NCBI RefSeq assembly: GCF_004135935.1 | Contig: NZ_CP025086.1 | Coordinates: 1,860,001-1,924,000 of the forward strand | Length of the DNA: 64,000 nucleotides | Reading direction: 5' to 3' | Origin: Methylovirgula ligni | Lineage (GTDB): Bacteria > Pseudomonadota > Alphaproteobacteria > Rhizobiales > Beijerinckiaceae | Shown: positions 36,005-45,562 of the stretch, in pieces | Numbering within the stretch: the first letter of the stretch is position 1 | Layout of the letters: each line of letters opens with the position of its first letter | The notes under the pieces: model-generated | Databases searched by the model: none | What the model was told of the DNA's origin: nothing | Seen by the model: the letters and a program-made list of their open reading frames with translations, nothing else | Translations under genes and position numbers: made by a program

Positions 36005-36772
36005 ATGAATCGCCGCCGCCGCATTTACGAGGGTAAGGCAAAGGTTCTCTATGAAGGACCCGAACCGGGTACGCTTATTCAACATTTCAAGGACGACGCG
36101 ACCGCCTTCAATGCGAAGAAGCATGAGGTGATCGACGGCAAGGGCGTGCTCAACAACCGTATCTCCGAATTCGTCTTCCAGAATCTGAACGACATCGGCG
36201 TTCCGACGCACTTCATCCGCCGGCTCAACATGCGCGAGCAGTTGATCCGCGAGGTCGAGATCGTGCCGCTCGAGGTCGTCGTGCGCAATGTCGCGGCGGG
36301 ATCGCTCTCGACCCGTCTCGGCCTCGAGGAAGGCACGCAACTGCCGCGCTCGATCATCGAGTTCTATTACAAAAACGACGAACTCAACGATCCGATGGTT
36401 TCGGAAGAGCACATCACCGCTTTCGGCTGGGCGACGCCGCAAGAGATCGACGACATCATGGCGCTCGCCATTCGTGTCAACGATTTCCTCAGCGGGCTTT
36501 TCCTCGGCGTCGGCATCCGCCTCGTCGATTTCAAGATGGAATGCGGACGGCTGTGGGAAGGCGACACGATGCGCATCGTCGTCGCCGACGAAATCTCTCC
36601 TGATTCGTGCCGGCTGTGGGACATCAAGTCGAACGACAAGCTCGACAAGGACAGGTTCCGCCGCGATATGGGCGGGCTCGTCGAAGCTTATACGGAAGTG
36701 GCGCGCCGCCTCGGCATCCTGCAGGATAACGAGCAGCCGCGTGCAAGTGGGCCGAAGCTCGTCCAATCGTAA
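36005..36772 (+). CDS. purC: SAICAR synthetase
   Basis: 255-residue enzyme that joins aspartate to CAIR in purine synthesis. Typical segments are [45 protein letters not shown] and [12 protein letters not shown]. Homologues usually begin [13 protein letters not shown], so the ATG at 36005 is taken; an ATG at 35975, with AGGAG 13 bases before it, would add ten residues and cannot be ruled out. A strong terminator follows, so purS and purQ may be transcribed separately. Confidence 0.94.
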   Translation: MNRRRRIYEGKAKVLYEGPEPGTLIQHFKDDATAFNAKKHEVIDGKGVLNNRISEFVFQNLNDIGVPTHFIRRLNMREQLIREVEIVPLEVVVRNVAAGSLSTRLGLEEGTQLPRSIIEFYYKNDELNDPMVSEEHITAFGWATPQEIDDIMALAIRVNDFLSGLFLGVGIRLVDFKMECGRLWEGDTMRIVVADEISPDSCRLWDIKSNDKLDKDRFRRDMGGLVEAYTEVARRLGILQDNEQPRASGPKLVQS

Positions 36773-36797
36773 AGGCCGCGCCCGGCTAAAGAATTGA

Positions 36798-36830
36798 CCC
36801 CGTCGCGCTCGCGGCGGGGTTTTGTTTTGT
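36798..36830 (+). terminator. Intrinsic terminator after purC
   Basis: A 9-bp stem CCCCGTCGC / GCGGCGGGG with a four-base loop is followed by TTTTGTTTTG. It lies between purC and purS. Confidence 0.9.
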
Positions 36831-36879
36831 CTGGCCCTGCCGATATAATGCGACGAGAATCCGGGAAGGGGATCGAGAC

Positions 36880-37119
36880 TTGAAAGCCAATATCATCGTC
36901 ACTTTGAAAAACGGCCTGCTCGACCCGCAAGGCAAGGCGATCGAAGGCGCGCTGAAGTCGCTCGACATTCCCGGCGTCGAAAGCGTTCGTCAGGGTAAGA
37001 TTTTCGAGGTCGAACTCGCCGAACAGGATAAAGCCAAGGCGCAGGCGCTGCTGAAGGCGGCGTGTGAAAAGCTGCTCGCCAATACGATCGTCGAAAATTA
37101 TCGCATCGAGCTTGCCTGA
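36880..37119 (+). CDS. purS: FGAM synthase subunit PurS
   Basis: 79-residue small subunit of the three-part phosphoribosylformylglycinamidine synthase (PurSQL). It bridges the glutaminase PurQ and the synthetase PurL. The sequence ANIIVTLKNGLLDPQGKAIEGAL is typical. The start is a TTG at 36880 with AAGGGG upstream, which makes the protein open with the family MKA. purQ follows six bases later. Confidence 0.93.
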   Translation: MKANIIVTLKNGLLDPQGKAIEGALKSLDIPGVESVRQGKIFEVELAEQDKAKAQALLKAACEKLLANTIVENYRIELA

Positions 37120-37125
37120 GGCCGC

Positions 37126-37812
37126 ATGCGCACAGCGATCATTCTTTTTCCGGGCTCCAATCGTGAAGGCGACGTGCATCGCGCGCTTGCCAGCGTGACC
37201 GGCCACACACCGGCGATCGTCTGGCACGGCGAGCCCGAATTGCCGGCAAGCACCGATCTTGTCGTTTTGCCCGGCGGCTTCTCCTACGGCGATTATCTGC
37301 GCTGCGGCGCCATCGCGGCGCGTTCGCCGGTGATGGATGCGGTGCGCGCACATGCTGGGCGCGGCGGCCGCGTGCTTGGCATCTGCAACGGATTCCAGAT
37401 CGCTTGCGAGGCGGGGCTTCTGCCCGGCGTTCTGATGCGCAACAAGAACCTGCGCTTTGCCTGCCATATGCAGCATTTACGGGTGGAACGCGCCGACACG
37501 GCCTACACCTCGCACTATCAGAAACATCAGGTGATCAAGGTCGCGATCGCGCACGGCGAGGGCAATTATACGGCCGATGACGAAACGCTGGCGCGGCTTG
37601 AAGGCGAAGGCCGCGTCGCGTTCCGCTATAGCGATGCGAACGGGCATGTCGGGGGCGCCGCCAATCCCAACGGCTCGGCCAACGATATCGCCGGAATCTA
37701 TTCCGGGAATCTCAAGGTTCTCGGACTGATGCCGCACCCTGAGAATCTGATCGATCCGCTCGTCGGCGGCACCGACGGGCGGGCGCTTTTCGAAAGCCTT
37801 CTTGCGGCTTGA
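37126..37812 (+). CDS. purQ: FGAM synthase glutaminase subunit PurQ
   Basis: 228-residue class I glutamine amidotransferase that feeds ammonia to PurL. The triad is visible as Cys87 (LGICNGFQ), His204 and Glu206 (LMPHPEN), and the PGGFSYGDYLRCGA oxyanion loop is intact. PurL normally follows in this lineage; here the next gene is an M29 aminopeptidase, so purL must lie elsewhere. Confidence 0.95.
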   Translation: MRTAIILFPGSNREGDVHRALASVTGHTPAIVWHGEPELPASTDLVVLPGGFSYGDYLRCGAIAARSPVMDAVRAHAGRGGRVLGICNGFQIACEAGLLPGVLMRNKNLRFACHMQHLRVERADTAYTSHYQKHQVIKVAIAHGEGNYTADDETLARLEGEGRVAFRYSDANGHVGGAANPNGSANDIAGIYSGNLKVLGLMPHPENLIDPLVGGTDGRALFESLLAA

Positions 37813-37837
37813 ACGCCGAGCTTTTCTCCAACCCTGG

Positions 37838-39100
37838 ATGCCGATGACCACGCATGAGCGCAAAATCGCCGCCGCCATCGATCCGGCCAAGCTCGACAAA
37901 TTGGCCGAGGTTGCGGTCAAAGTCGGGCTCAATCTCCAGCCGGGCCAGGATATTTTCCTCACCGCGCCGGTCGCGGCGCTGCCTCTGGTGCGGCGGATCG
38001 CCGAACATGCCTACAAGGCCGGCGCCGGCCTCGTGACGCCGATCCTCTCCGATGAGGAACTCACGCTGGCACGCTTCCGCTTCGGCAGCGATGCGAGCTT
38101 CGATCGTGCGCCGGGGTGGCTCTATGAAGGCGTCGCTCAGGCTTTCGCCGCGAACACGGCGCGCCTTGCCATCGTCGGCGACAATCCGATGCTGCTCTCG
38201 GGCGAGGATTCGGCCAAGGTCGCGCGCGCCAACCGCGCCAATTCCATCGCCTACAAGCCGGCGCTGGAGAAGATCGCGGGCTTCGACATCAATTGGAACA
38301 TCATCGCTTATCCAGGCGCCGCCTGGGCGCATCAGGTCTTTCCGCATGACGAGCCGGACGTTGCCGTAGCGAAACTCGGTGACGCGATTTTTGCCGCCTC
38401 GCGCGTCGATACCGCCGATCCGATCGCGGCCTGGACCGCGCATAACGCGGCGTTGCGCAGCCGCACCCAATGGCTCAACGGCCATCGCTTTTCCGCCTTG
38501 CATTATACCGGGCCGGGCACCGATCTCACCATCGGCCTCGCGGACGAGCACGAATGGGAAGGTGGCGCCTCGACCGCCAAGAATGGCGTCACCTGCAACG
38601 CCAATATTCCGACCGAGGAAGTTTTCACCACGCCGCACGCGCACCGCGTCGAGGGCCGCGTGGTCAGCACCAAGCCGCTGTCCTATCAGGGCACGCTGAT
38701 CGATCGCATCGCCGTGCGCTTCGAGGCGGGGCGCATTGTCGAGGCGACGGCGGCGCATGGCCAGGATGTGCTGCGCAAGGTGCTGGAGACGGACGAGGGC
38801 GCGCGCCGCCTCGGTGAAGTTGCGCTGGTGCCGCATTCCTCGCCGATCTCGGCGAGCGGGCTGCTTTTCTTCAATACGTTGTTCGACGAGAACGCTGCCA
38901 GCCATATCGCGCTCGGCCAGTGCTATGCGAAATGTTTCGTCAATGGCGACAAGCTGACGCCCGAAGAGGTCGCGGCGCGCGGCGGCAACAAGAGCCTGAT
39001 CCATATCGACTGGATGATCGGCTCGGACAAGATCGATATTGACGGCATCAAGGCCGACGGCACGCGCGTGCCGGTTTTCCGCAAGGGCGAATGGGCGTAG
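37838..39100 (+). CDS. Aminopeptidase of family M29
   Basis: 420-residue metallopeptidase of the thermophilic aminopeptidase (M29, AmpS/PepS) family, cytoplasmic, with a two-metal site. Conserved metal and catalytic regions are visible: NIPTEEVFTTPH, ALVPHSSPIS, NTLFDENAASHIALGQCY and HIDWMIGSDKIDIDG. ATGs at 37838 and 37844 are equivalent on sequence; neither has a good ribosome-binding site. It begins 25 bases after purQ and may be read from the same promoter. Its peptide substrate is unknown. Confidence 0.88.
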   Translation: MPMTTHERKIAAAIDPAKLDKLAEVAVKVGLNLQPGQDIFLTAPVAALPLVRRIAEHAYKAGAGLVTPILSDEELTLARFRFGSDASFDRAPGWLYEGVAQAFAANTARLAIVGDNPMLLSGEDSAKVARANRANSIAYKPALEKIAGFDINWNIIAYPGAAWAHQVFPHDEPDVAVAKLGDAIFAASRVDTADPIAAWTAHNAALRSRTQWLNGHRFSALHYTGPGTDLTIGLADEHEWEGGASTAKNGVTCNANIPTEEVFTTPHAHRVEGRVVSTKPLSYQGTLIDRIAVRFEAGRIVEATAAHGQDVLRKVLETDEGARRLGEVALVPHSSPISASGLLFFNTLFDENAASHIALGQCYAKCFVNGDKLTPEEVAARGGNKSLIHIDWMIGSDKIDIDGIKADGTRVPVFRKGEWA

Positions 39101-39150
39101 GCGCTGGCGTGCCGTGTTGACGCGCGCGCCTGCGAGGCTTATTTAACTTC

Positions 39151-39255
39151 CGTACCTAGGGGATCCCCGTCAGGGGGCTGAGAGGCTGGCAGCGCTTCGG
39201 ATGAAGCGGCCCGGCGACCCTTCGAACCTGATCCAGTTTGTACTGGCGTAGGGAT
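39151..39255 (+). promoter_or_regulatory. TPP riboswitch (THI element)
   Basis: The region contains the two conserved halves of the thiamine-pyrophosphate aptamer: CAGGGGGCTGAGAGGCTGGC at 39171-39190 and ACCCTTCGAACCTGATCC at 39218-39235, followed by AGTTTGTACTGGCGTAGGGA. The last conserved GTAGGGA also provides the AGGGA ribosome-binding site of thiO. TPP binding can therefore be expected to hide this site and shut off thiOSGE translation. Confidence 0.95.
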
Positions 39256-39259
39256 GGTC

Positions 39260-40285
39260 ATGAACGCGCTTCCGCAAAAAATACGTATCCTTGGTGCCGG
39301 TGTCGTCGGGCTGACGGCGGCCTATGAATTTGCCACGGCTGGCCAGGCGGTCGAGATCGTCGACCGCAAGTCCGGGCCGGGACTCGGTTGCTCCTATTTC
39401 GCCGGCGGCATGCTCGCGCCCTGGTGCGAGAGCGAGAGCGCGCCGCCGCTGGTTTTCGAATGGGGACTTGAGGGTCTGGCCTTCTGGACCGAGACGCTCA
39501 AGCTCGCGAAGGCCAATGGCAGCCTGCTCGTTGCGCCGGCCCGGGACAGGGCCGATCTTCTGCGCTTCTCGCGCCGTACATCCGGCTTCGAATGGCTCGA
39601 TGTCGAGGCGATCGCCGCGCGCGAGCCGCACCTCGCCGGTCGTTTCGATCGCGCGCTCTTTTATCCCGCCGAGGCGCATCTCGATCCGCGCGCGGCAATG
39701 GCGGCGCTGACGGCGCGGCTACGCGAATTTCCGAATGTCGCCTTCCGCTTCAACACCTCGGCCGAGGACGTGAAAAGCCCAGCCGACTGGACGATCGATT
39801 GCCGCGGCTTTGCCGCGCGTGACGCATTGCCGGATCTGCGCGGTGTCAAAGGCGAAATGCTCGTCGTCAAAACCGACGAGATTTCCTTCCAGCGGCCGGT
39901 GCAATTGCTGCATCCGCGTCATCCCGTTTATGTCGTGCCGCGCGGCGATGGCCGCTTCATGGTCGGCGCGACGGCGGTCGAGAATGAGGAGAGTCCGCGT
40001 ATCACGGCGCGCTCGATGCTTGAGCTTTTGAGCGCCGTCTACGCGTTGCACCCGGCCTTTGGCGAGGCCGAGATCATCGAGACCGGTGCCGATCTGCGCC
40101 CGACATTTCCCGACAATCTGCCGCGCATCCGGCGCGAGGGGCGCACGATCTTTATCAACGGGCTTTATCGACACGGCTATCTTCTCGCGCCGCCGCTGGC
40201 GCGCCGTGCCGTTGCGGTGGCGCTCAAGGGCGAAATATTTCCGGAGGTGATGGATGCAAATCCGCGTCAACGGCAAAGCGCATGA
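39260..40285 (+). CDS. thiO: Glycine oxidase ThiO
   Basis: 341-residue FAD enzyme that oxidises glycine to iminoglycine for thiazole synthesis. The FAD loop IRILGAGVVGLTAAYEFA opens the protein, GCSYFAGGMLAPWCE is the family signature and NGLYRHGYLLAPPLAR closes it. The ATG at 39260 has AGGGA at five bases; an ATG at 39254 overlaps that site and is unlikely. It is the first gene after the TPP riboswitch; thiC, often first in this operon, is missing. The end overlaps thiS by 32 bases. Confidence 0.93.
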   Translation: MNALPQKIRILGAGVVGLTAAYEFATAGQAVEIVDRKSGPGLGCSYFAGGMLAPWCESESAPPLVFEWGLEGLAFWTETLKLAKANGSLLVAPARDRADLLRFSRRTSGFEWLDVEAIAAREPHLAGRFDRALFYPAEAHLDPRAAMAALTARLREFPNVAFRFNTSAEDVKSPADWTIDCRGFAARDALPDLRGVKGEMLVVKTDEISFQRPVQLLHPRHPVYVVPRGDGRFMVGATAVENEESPRITARSMLELLSAVYALHPAFGEAEIIETGADLRPTFPDNLPRIRREGRTIFINGLYRHGYLLAPPLARRAVAVALKGEIFPEVMDANPRQRQSA

Positions 40286-40451
40286 AGTTTCGGCGACGAC
40301 GCTCGCCGCGCTGCTTGCCGAACTCGATTATCAGGACAAACTGGTTGCGACCGCGGTGAACCAGAGTTTCGTCCGCGCCGTTGACCGGCCGACGACAAAG
40401 CTCAACCCCGACGACGCGGTCGAGATTCTCGTGCCGCGGCAGGGAGGGTGA
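40254..40451 (+). CDS. thiS: Sulfur carrier protein ThiS
   Basis: 65-residue ubiquitin-like sulfur carrier. Its C-terminal Gly-Gly (PRQGG) is adenylated and converted to the thiocarboxylate that gives sulfur to the thiazole ring. The frame opens MQIRVNGKAHEV and keeps the TLAALLAEL helix. It starts inside the last 32 bases of thiO, implying coupled translation. No thiF is in the window. Confidence 0.92.
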   Translation: MQIRVNGKAHEVSATTLAALLAELDYQDKLVATAVNQSFVRAVDRPTTKLNPDDAVEILVPRQGG

Positions 40452-40473
40452 ACCAATGCGCCAAGGCTTCCGT

Positions 40474-40562
40474 CGTCATTGCGAGGAGCGACGGCGACGA
40501 AGCAATCCAGGAAACTGGAAGGCGATATATTTCTGGATTTCTTCGCGTTGCTCGCAATGACG
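40474..40562. repeat. Palindromic repeat (CGTCATTGCGAG type) between thiS and thiG
   Basis: CGTCATTGCGAG (40474-40485) and CTCGCAATGACG (40551-40562) are perfect inverted arms of an 89-base element with an inner GAAGCAATCCAG / CTGGATTTCTTC pair. A shorter copy lies at 45563. This is a widespread REP/BIME-like family in proteobacteria. Here it lies inside the thi operon. Confidence 0.8.
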
Positions 40563-40584
40563 GCTACTGACAGAGACTGAACGA

Positions 40585-41385
40585 ATGCAGGACACGCCTT
40601 TTGAAGTTTACGGCACGGTGCTCGCCTCGCGGCTGCTGATCGGCACGGCGCAATATTCCTCGCCCGCCGTTCTCGCCGAGGCGGTCAAGGCGTCGGGCGC
40701 CGACGTCGTTACCGTCTCGCTGCGGCGCGAGGCGGGCAAGAGCCGCGCCGGCGAAAGTTTCTGGAACCTGGTGCGCGATCTTGGCGTCAAGGTGTTGCCG
40801 AATACGGCGGGCTGCCGCAGCGTCGCGGAAGCCGTCACAACGGCCGAGATGGCGCGCGAGGTTTTTGCGACCGATTGGATCAAGCTTGAAGTCATCGGCG
40901 ACGACGATTTGTTGCAGCCGGATGTGTTCGGCCTCGTCGAGGCGGCGGCGGTTCTTTCGCGCGCGGGCTTCAAGGTGTTTCCCTACACGACCGAGGATTT
41001 GCTGGTCGCTGAGAAACTAGTCGGCGCCGGCTGCGAAGTGCTGATGCCTTGGGGCGCGCCGATCGGCTCGGGACGCGGCCTCAACAATGTCTTTGGCCTG
41101 CAGGCTCTGCGTAAACATTTCCCCTCCGTGCCGCTGATCGTCGATGCCGGTATCGGCACGCCGGCGCATGCGGCGGCGGCGATGGAGCTTGGCTATGATG
41201 CGGTGCTGCTCAATACGGCGATTGCCAAGGCCGGCGATCCGGTGATGATGGCGCGCGCCTTCGCCCACGCTATCGAGGCGGGGCGGCTTGGCTATTGCGC
41301 CGATCCGATCCCGCCGCGCGAGATGGCGGAGCCGTCGACGCCGCAGATCGGCCGCGCCTTTTCGGACTTGTCGAAACGTGCTTGA
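40585..41385 (+). CDS. thiG: Thiazole synthase
   Basis: 266-residue TIM-barrel enzyme that assembles the thiazole phosphate from DXP, iminoglycine and ThiS thiocarboxylate. Signatures are [51 protein letters not shown] with the Schiff-base lysine, and [14 protein letters not shown]. It follows thiS after the palindromic repeat and overlaps thiE by eight bases. Confidence 0.95.
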   Translation: MQDTPFEVYGTVLASRLLIGTAQYSSPAVLAEAVKASGADVVTVSLRREAGKSRAGESFWNLVRDLGVKVLPNTAGCRSVAEAVTTAEMAREVFATDWIKLEVIGDDDLLQPDVFGLVEAAAVLSRAGFKVFPYTTEDLLVAEKLVGAGCEVLMPWGAPIGSGRGLNNVFGLQALRKHFPSVPLIVDAGIGTPAHAAAAMELGYDAVLLNTAIAKAGDPVMMARAFAHAIEAGRLGYCADPIPPREMAEPSTPQIGRAFSDLSKRA

Positions 41386-41983
41386 CCCGTTTTACCCGAT
41401 TGTCGATAGCGCCGCCTGGCTGGCGCGGCTGCTGCCCTGCGGCGTCAAGTTCGTGCAATTGCGGGTGAAGGACCGGCCGGCGGAGGACATCCGGCGCGAG
41501 ATCAGAACCGCGCGCACGCTCTGCGATAGCTCCGGCGCGCAGCTCATCGTCAATGATTATTGGCGCGAGGCGATCGATCTCGGCTGCAACTTCGTCCATC
41601 TCGGCCAAGAGGATCTCGATACCGCCGATATCGCCGCCATTCGCGGCGCCGGGATCAAGATCGGCATTTCGACGCATGACGAGGCCGAGCTTGACCGCGC
41701 GCTCGCGTTCGCGCCCGATTATCTCGCCCTCGGGCCGATCTACCCGACGATCCTCAAGAAGATGGCATTCGGACCGCAGGGTCTCGATCGCATCGGGGAA
41801 TGGAAAAAGAAGATTGGCGCGATTCCGCTTGTCGCCATCGGTGGCATCACGCTTGAGCGTGCGCCGGGCGTCTTTGCAGCGGGCGCCGACATCGTTTCGG
41901 CAGTCACCGATATCAGCCTGAACGCCGATCCTGAAGCGCGCGCCCGCGCCTGGGTCGCGGCGACGCGGCCGGCCGTCGCTTAG
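41378..41983 (+). CDS. thiE: Thiamine-phosphate synthase
   Basis: 201-residue enzyme that couples HMP-PP to thiazole phosphate. All catalytic signatures are present: [34 protein letters not shown] and VAIGGIT. The start is a GTG at 41378 giving [11 protein letters not shown] and overlapping the thiG end; the longer frame runs inside thiG. Its stop overlaps the stop of the convergent heparinase-like gene by four bases, with no terminator between them. Confidence 0.93.
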   Translation: MLDPFYPIVDSAAWLARLLPCGVKFVQLRVKDRPAEDIRREIRTARTLCDSSGAQLIVNDYWREAIDLGCNFVHLGQEDLDTADIAAIRGAGIKIGISTHDEAELDRALAFAPDYLALGPIYPTILKKMAFGPQGLDRIGEWKKKIGAIPLVAIGGITLERAPGVFAAGADIVSAVTDISLNADPEARARAWVAATRPAVA

Positions 41984-43704
41984 CCGTCTTCAAACGCCGC
42001 GTCATCGCGATTTTCGTGCCCCAGTGCGCGCAGCGTCCAAGCGACGTGGGGAGGGTCCGCCGCGCTGCGATAGATGACGAGTTGCTGGCTGGCGCGTGGG
42101 CCGTCGGGCGCGGCGAAAAAAATGCTCTCCTCGATTTCGATCGGCGCTTCTTGCGTGCTCAGAATCCAGCGCGTGCCGTCCGGCAGGTCGAGCAGCGCGG
42201 CTTCGCCTTCGAGCACGCTGTGCAGTTGCACGCTCGGATGAACGTGGAAGCGGATCGCGAAAGGATAGGTCCGCGGTTTCGCGGCGACGGATTTGAGCCG
42301 GTCCTCGCCATCGAGGCGCAGACCGTCGGCGCTGAGGGTCAGCCGCCGCTCGTGGAGCACGTCGAACTGCGCCCGATAGCCGTCGTGCGCCATGACGAGG
42401 CGCGTCGCGCCGGGCTGATTGAGGCGCTCGACCGCCACCTGTCGCGGACCGGAGATGATCTCGCCGCCGAGCCATTTCTCCAGACCCTTGCCGGAGGCGA
42501 AATGGCTCGACGATGTATCGTCGACGACGAGCGTGGAATGCGCGGCGGTGGCGCGCGCCGCGCCCCGCGCGGGGGAGAGCTCGCTGTCCGGCGCGCCGCA
42601 ATTGACGATGAGTCTTTGCGGCCCGATTGAGAATTCGAACGAGAGCGTGCCGGCATGGGCTCTGGTCGAGAATTCCGGCGGCGGCGGGCGGCCGGTGTCA
42701 ACGATCAGGATGCTGTCGCTCGCCTCGACCCGCTGGTAGCCGGTGTAGGGCGCATTGAACATCGGCTTGGCGCGCGGATCTTCGTAAGCCAGCACGGTCG
42801 TGAGAACATCGACAGGCGTCACGCCCATGCCATTAAACAAGGCGATCGAGCCGTCGCCGTGGCGCAGCAGACGCAACATCGGCAACATGCGGTCGATCGC
42901 ATTGAGCAATTCCGGCGGCGGCGGCAGCGAACGTGCGGCATAAGCCTGCCGCAACGGCAGTAGATCGAGCAACAGCCGGATCAGCGTATCGGCGCTGCGG
43001 CTGGCGTGGCCGCCGTCGGGGCGAATTTGGCGGCTCAGCTCCTCGGCGAGCAGCCGCGTGCTGCGGCGCTGAAAATTGTTGCCGACCTTGGCACAGAGGC
43101 CGAGTTCCGCGAGGCTGATCGCGGCGAAGAGACGCTCCTCGCCACGCACCGCGCCCACGGCGATCTGGCGTTCCAGAAAATATTGCAGGCGCATCAGCGC
43201 ACGCATGAAGCGGCGGTAGAAGGCGCGGTCGGCGTTCTCCAGAATGATCGGCGACTGCGACAGAAATGAAAGCATACGCCGCACGGCGACGCGTACCTCC
43301 CAGGCGGGGGTGCGATCCGGCTTTTCGCTGTGGCTGAGAAAATCGTCGACCAGGGCACGCGCATTGGCACGCGCCAGCGCCGTGTCGGCGGCGCGCAAGT
43401 GGCGCAGCCAGCCGAAGCTCGCGAGCGCCCGCGCCCAACCGGGGGAGGGCGCCGCCGCCTCGAAGGGCGAAGCGCCGCGCAGATTCACGACCCTGCCAGC
43501 CAGCGCGAAATAGCCGGAATAGATTTCGCTGGCGATCGACGCATCGGTGGTGCGCAAATCTTGCGGCGCGATCAAAAGCCGCTCCGGCACCGGGGCGCGC
43601 AGAGAAGACAGCGCGGCGCCTGGCGCGGTCACGATCCGGCGCGCGACGCGTCCGGCACGTCCGGCGACACGGCGGCCGATATGGAGCTTGTCTCCGAATT
43701 TCAC
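41980..43704 (-). CDS. Heparinase II/III-like protein
   Basis: 574-residue protein of the heparinase II/III family. The N-terminal half is alpha-helical (alpha/alpha toroid type, residues about 60-310), and the C-terminal half is the beta-sandwich domain with FEFSIGPQRLIVNCGAP, HSTLVVDDTSSSHF and IRFHVHPSVQLH. No signal peptide is visible. Members in Hyphomicrobiales lie beside rsmB, as here, but their sugar substrate is not established. purH, which often follows, is absent. Confidence 0.85.
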   Translation of the reverse strand: MKFGDKLHIGRRVAGRAGRVARRIVTAPGAALSSLRAPVPERLLIAPQDLRTTDASIASEIYSGYFALAGRVVNLRGASPFEAAAPSPGWARALASFGWLRHLRAADTALARANARALVDDFLSHSEKPDRTPAWEVRVAVRRMLSFLSQSPIILENADRAFYRRFMRALMRLQYFLERQIAVGAVRGEERLFAAISLAELGLCAKVGNNFQRRSTRLLAEELSRQIRPDGGHASRSADTLIRLLLDLLPLRQAYAARSLPPPPELLNAIDRMLPMLRLLRHGDGSIALFNGMGVTPVDVLTTVLAYEDPRAKPMFNAPYTGYQRVEASDSILIVDTGRPPPPEFSTRAHAGTLSFEFSIGPQRLIVNCGAPDSELSPARGAARATAAHSTLVVDDTSSSHFASGKGLEKWLGGEIISGPRQVAVERLNQPGATRLVMAHDGYRAQFDVLHERRLTLSADGLRLDGEDRLKSVAAKPRTYPFAIRFHVHPSVQLHSVLEGEAALLDLPDGTRWILSTQEAPIEIEESIFFAAPDGPRASQQLVIYRSAADPPHVAWTLRALGHENRDDAAFEDG

Positions 43705-43798
43705 GCGCGTCAGGGCCCCTGATCCGGCTCTTGCACGGCCAGCAGTTTATCAACTTCGGCTAAAATGCTTTGCGGGTCCAGAGATCGTGGGTCTTGCA

Positions 43799-45166
43799 CT
43801 AGGCGTGACGCACAACTCTTGCAGCAAAGAAGCCGTCAATTCCGCTGAGCCGCGGGTCTTCGGCCGGCAGATAAGGCGGCAGCGTGCGTAATTCACCTTG
43901 CGGATTGATAAAGTCGGCACGGCCGCCGATTTCCTCAGCGGCAATCGGCACGCGGCTCACATCCGGGTTGCGGCGCAAGAAATTGGCGATCTGCTGTTCG
44001 CTTTCTTCGGGCTCGATCGAGCAAACGCAATAGACGATCATTCCGCCCGGTTTGACGAGTTCGAAGGCTTTGTCGAGCATCCGCGTTTGCAACGTGGCGA
44101 GCTTGGCGATATCGCCCGTCTTCTTGATCCAGGCAATATCGGGATGGCGGCGGATCGTGCCCGTCCCGGTGCAAGGCGCATCGAGCAGGATGGCATCGAA
44201 AGCGTAGCCGCTGAGCGATGTCACATCGGCGACGACCACCTCGGCCTCGAGCCGCAGACGTTGAAAATTGGCGGCGAGGATTTTGAGACGTTCGGCCGAG
44301 CGGTCGACGGCGGTGACGCGCGCGCCGCGCACCGCGAGCTGCGCTGCCTTGCCGCCGGGCGCGGAACAGAGATCGCCGACATGCGTGCCGGGCGCGATCT
44401 TGAGCAATTGCGCCGGCAATGCAGCGGCAGCGTCCTGTATCCACCACGCGCCCTCTGCATAGCCGGGCAAGTCTTGAACGCTCGCATGAGTCTTGAGCCG
44501 CAGGGAGCCGGTCGGCAGGACGATCGCATCGAGTTTTTCCGCCCAGAGCGCGGGGTCGGCTTTCACGCTGACATCCAGTGTCGGCTCAAGGCGGTTGGTC
44601 GCAGCGATCTCTTGCGCGAGCGCGTCGCCATAGGCCTTGCGCCAGCGCGTGGCGAGCCAGGCGGGCGTGTCACCATCGAGCGCAGCGGCGGCGGCAAGCA
44701 TCTCCTCGCGCCGGCGAATGAGATTGCGGCAGACGCCGTTGACGAGCGCGGCGTAGGGCACACCTTTTGGATCGAGCCGCGTCATGCGCACCGCAAGATC
44801 GACGGCGGCATGATCGGGCACGTCGAGAAACAGAATTTGCGCGGTGGCGACCGTCAGATACAATTCAAGCTGCGGCACGGTGCGCGGGAAGCCGTTTTCC
44901 AGCAGCTCGGTCAAGGCATGACGAATGGTGCCGAGCCGGCGCAAGGCGACGGTGACGATCGAACGGGTGAAGGCGACATCGCGCGGCGCGAGCCCCGCAA
45001 GCCGCGAGAGACCCAGAGGCGCCGAAAAAAGTTCGTCGAGCGTGTGGCCGCCGACGAGAACATCGCGCAGAATGGCAGCCGCAGCGAGCCGTGCCGCGAG
45101 GCCGGGCACTTTCAGAGCTTCCTGCTTGGCAAGCTCGGCAGCGGCCGTACGCGGCGGCTTTCTCAT
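43799..45166 (-). CDS. rsmB: 16S rRNA m5C methyltransferase RsmB-like
   Basis: 455-residue RNA m5C methyltransferase. An N-terminal NusB-like domain (residues about 25-150) is followed by the Rossmann methylase. The SAM site is VGDLCSAPGGKAAQLA; the two active cysteines are in LLDAPCTGTGTIRRHPD and in YCVCSIEPEE, where the usual TCS reads VCS. The ATG at 45166 is chosen over a TTG at 45202. It lies 94 bases upstream of the heparinase-like gene on the same strand. Confidence 0.9.
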   Translation of the reverse strand: MRKPPRTAAAELAKQEALKVPGLAARLAAAAILRDVLVGGHTLDELFSAPLGLSRLAGLAPRDVAFTRSIVTVALRRLGTIRHALTELLENGFPRTVPQLELYLTVATAQILFLDVPDHAAVDLAVRMTRLDPKGVPYAALVNGVCRNLIRRREEMLAAAAALDGDTPAWLATRWRKAYGDALAQEIAATNRLEPTLDVSVKADPALWAEKLDAIVLPTGSLRLKTHASVQDLPGYAEGAWWIQDAAAALPAQLLKIAPGTHVGDLCSAPGGKAAQLAVRGARVTAVDRSAERLKILAANFQRLRLEAEVVVADVTSLSGYAFDAILLDAPCTGTGTIRRHPDIAWIKKTGDIAKLATLQTRMLDKAFELVKPGGMIVYCVCSIEPEESEQQIANFLRRNPDVSRVPIAAEEIGGRADFINPQGELRTLPPYLPAEDPRLSGIDGFFAARVVRHA

Positions 45167-45351
45167 CAAGGGCGCCTTTGGCTTGCCGTTACGCTGGCAC
45201 AATGCGCGACCTTGCTGTGGGCCGGCGCAGGTGATTCGTTGCAGTCTACCATCGCGGGGACCTGTGACGGAAATCGGACCTCGAACAAGTCATGGTTTTG
45301 CCGCTGCGACGCGCTAAAGATTTGAAATGATCGGGGTGCAAGGAGATTTGC

Positions 45352-45555
45352 GTGCAAGACGACGAGCCGAAATCAACTGCGCTTGATACTCGCCAAATCA
45401 GCCCCGCCGCGCAACGTGCTTTGGCGGAGGCACAGGCGCGCCGCAAGGCAGAGGCGGAGTCGAAAGCAAAGCCCCGCGAAGTTGGCGGCCGCGACGGCCC
45501 CGATCCCGTTCGCTATGGCGATTGGGAAGTCAAAGGGATCGCCAGCGATTTTTGA
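45352..45555 (+). CDS. Succinate dehydrogenase assembly factor 4 (DUF1674)
   Basis: 67-residue DUF1674 protein, the bacterial counterpart of mitochondrial Sdh8/SDHAF4, which binds flavinated SdhA during complex II assembly. The diagnostic C-terminus GGRDGPDPVRYGDWEVKG is complete. The start is a GTG with AAGGAG nine bases upstream. The N-terminal half is a charged helix. It is divergent from rsmB; a palindromic repeat separates its end from pheS. Confidence 0.9.
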   Translation: MQDDEPKSTALDTRQISPAAQRALAEAQARRKAEAESKAKPREVGGRDGPDPVRYGDWEVKGIASDF

Positions 45556-45562
45556 GAGACGC

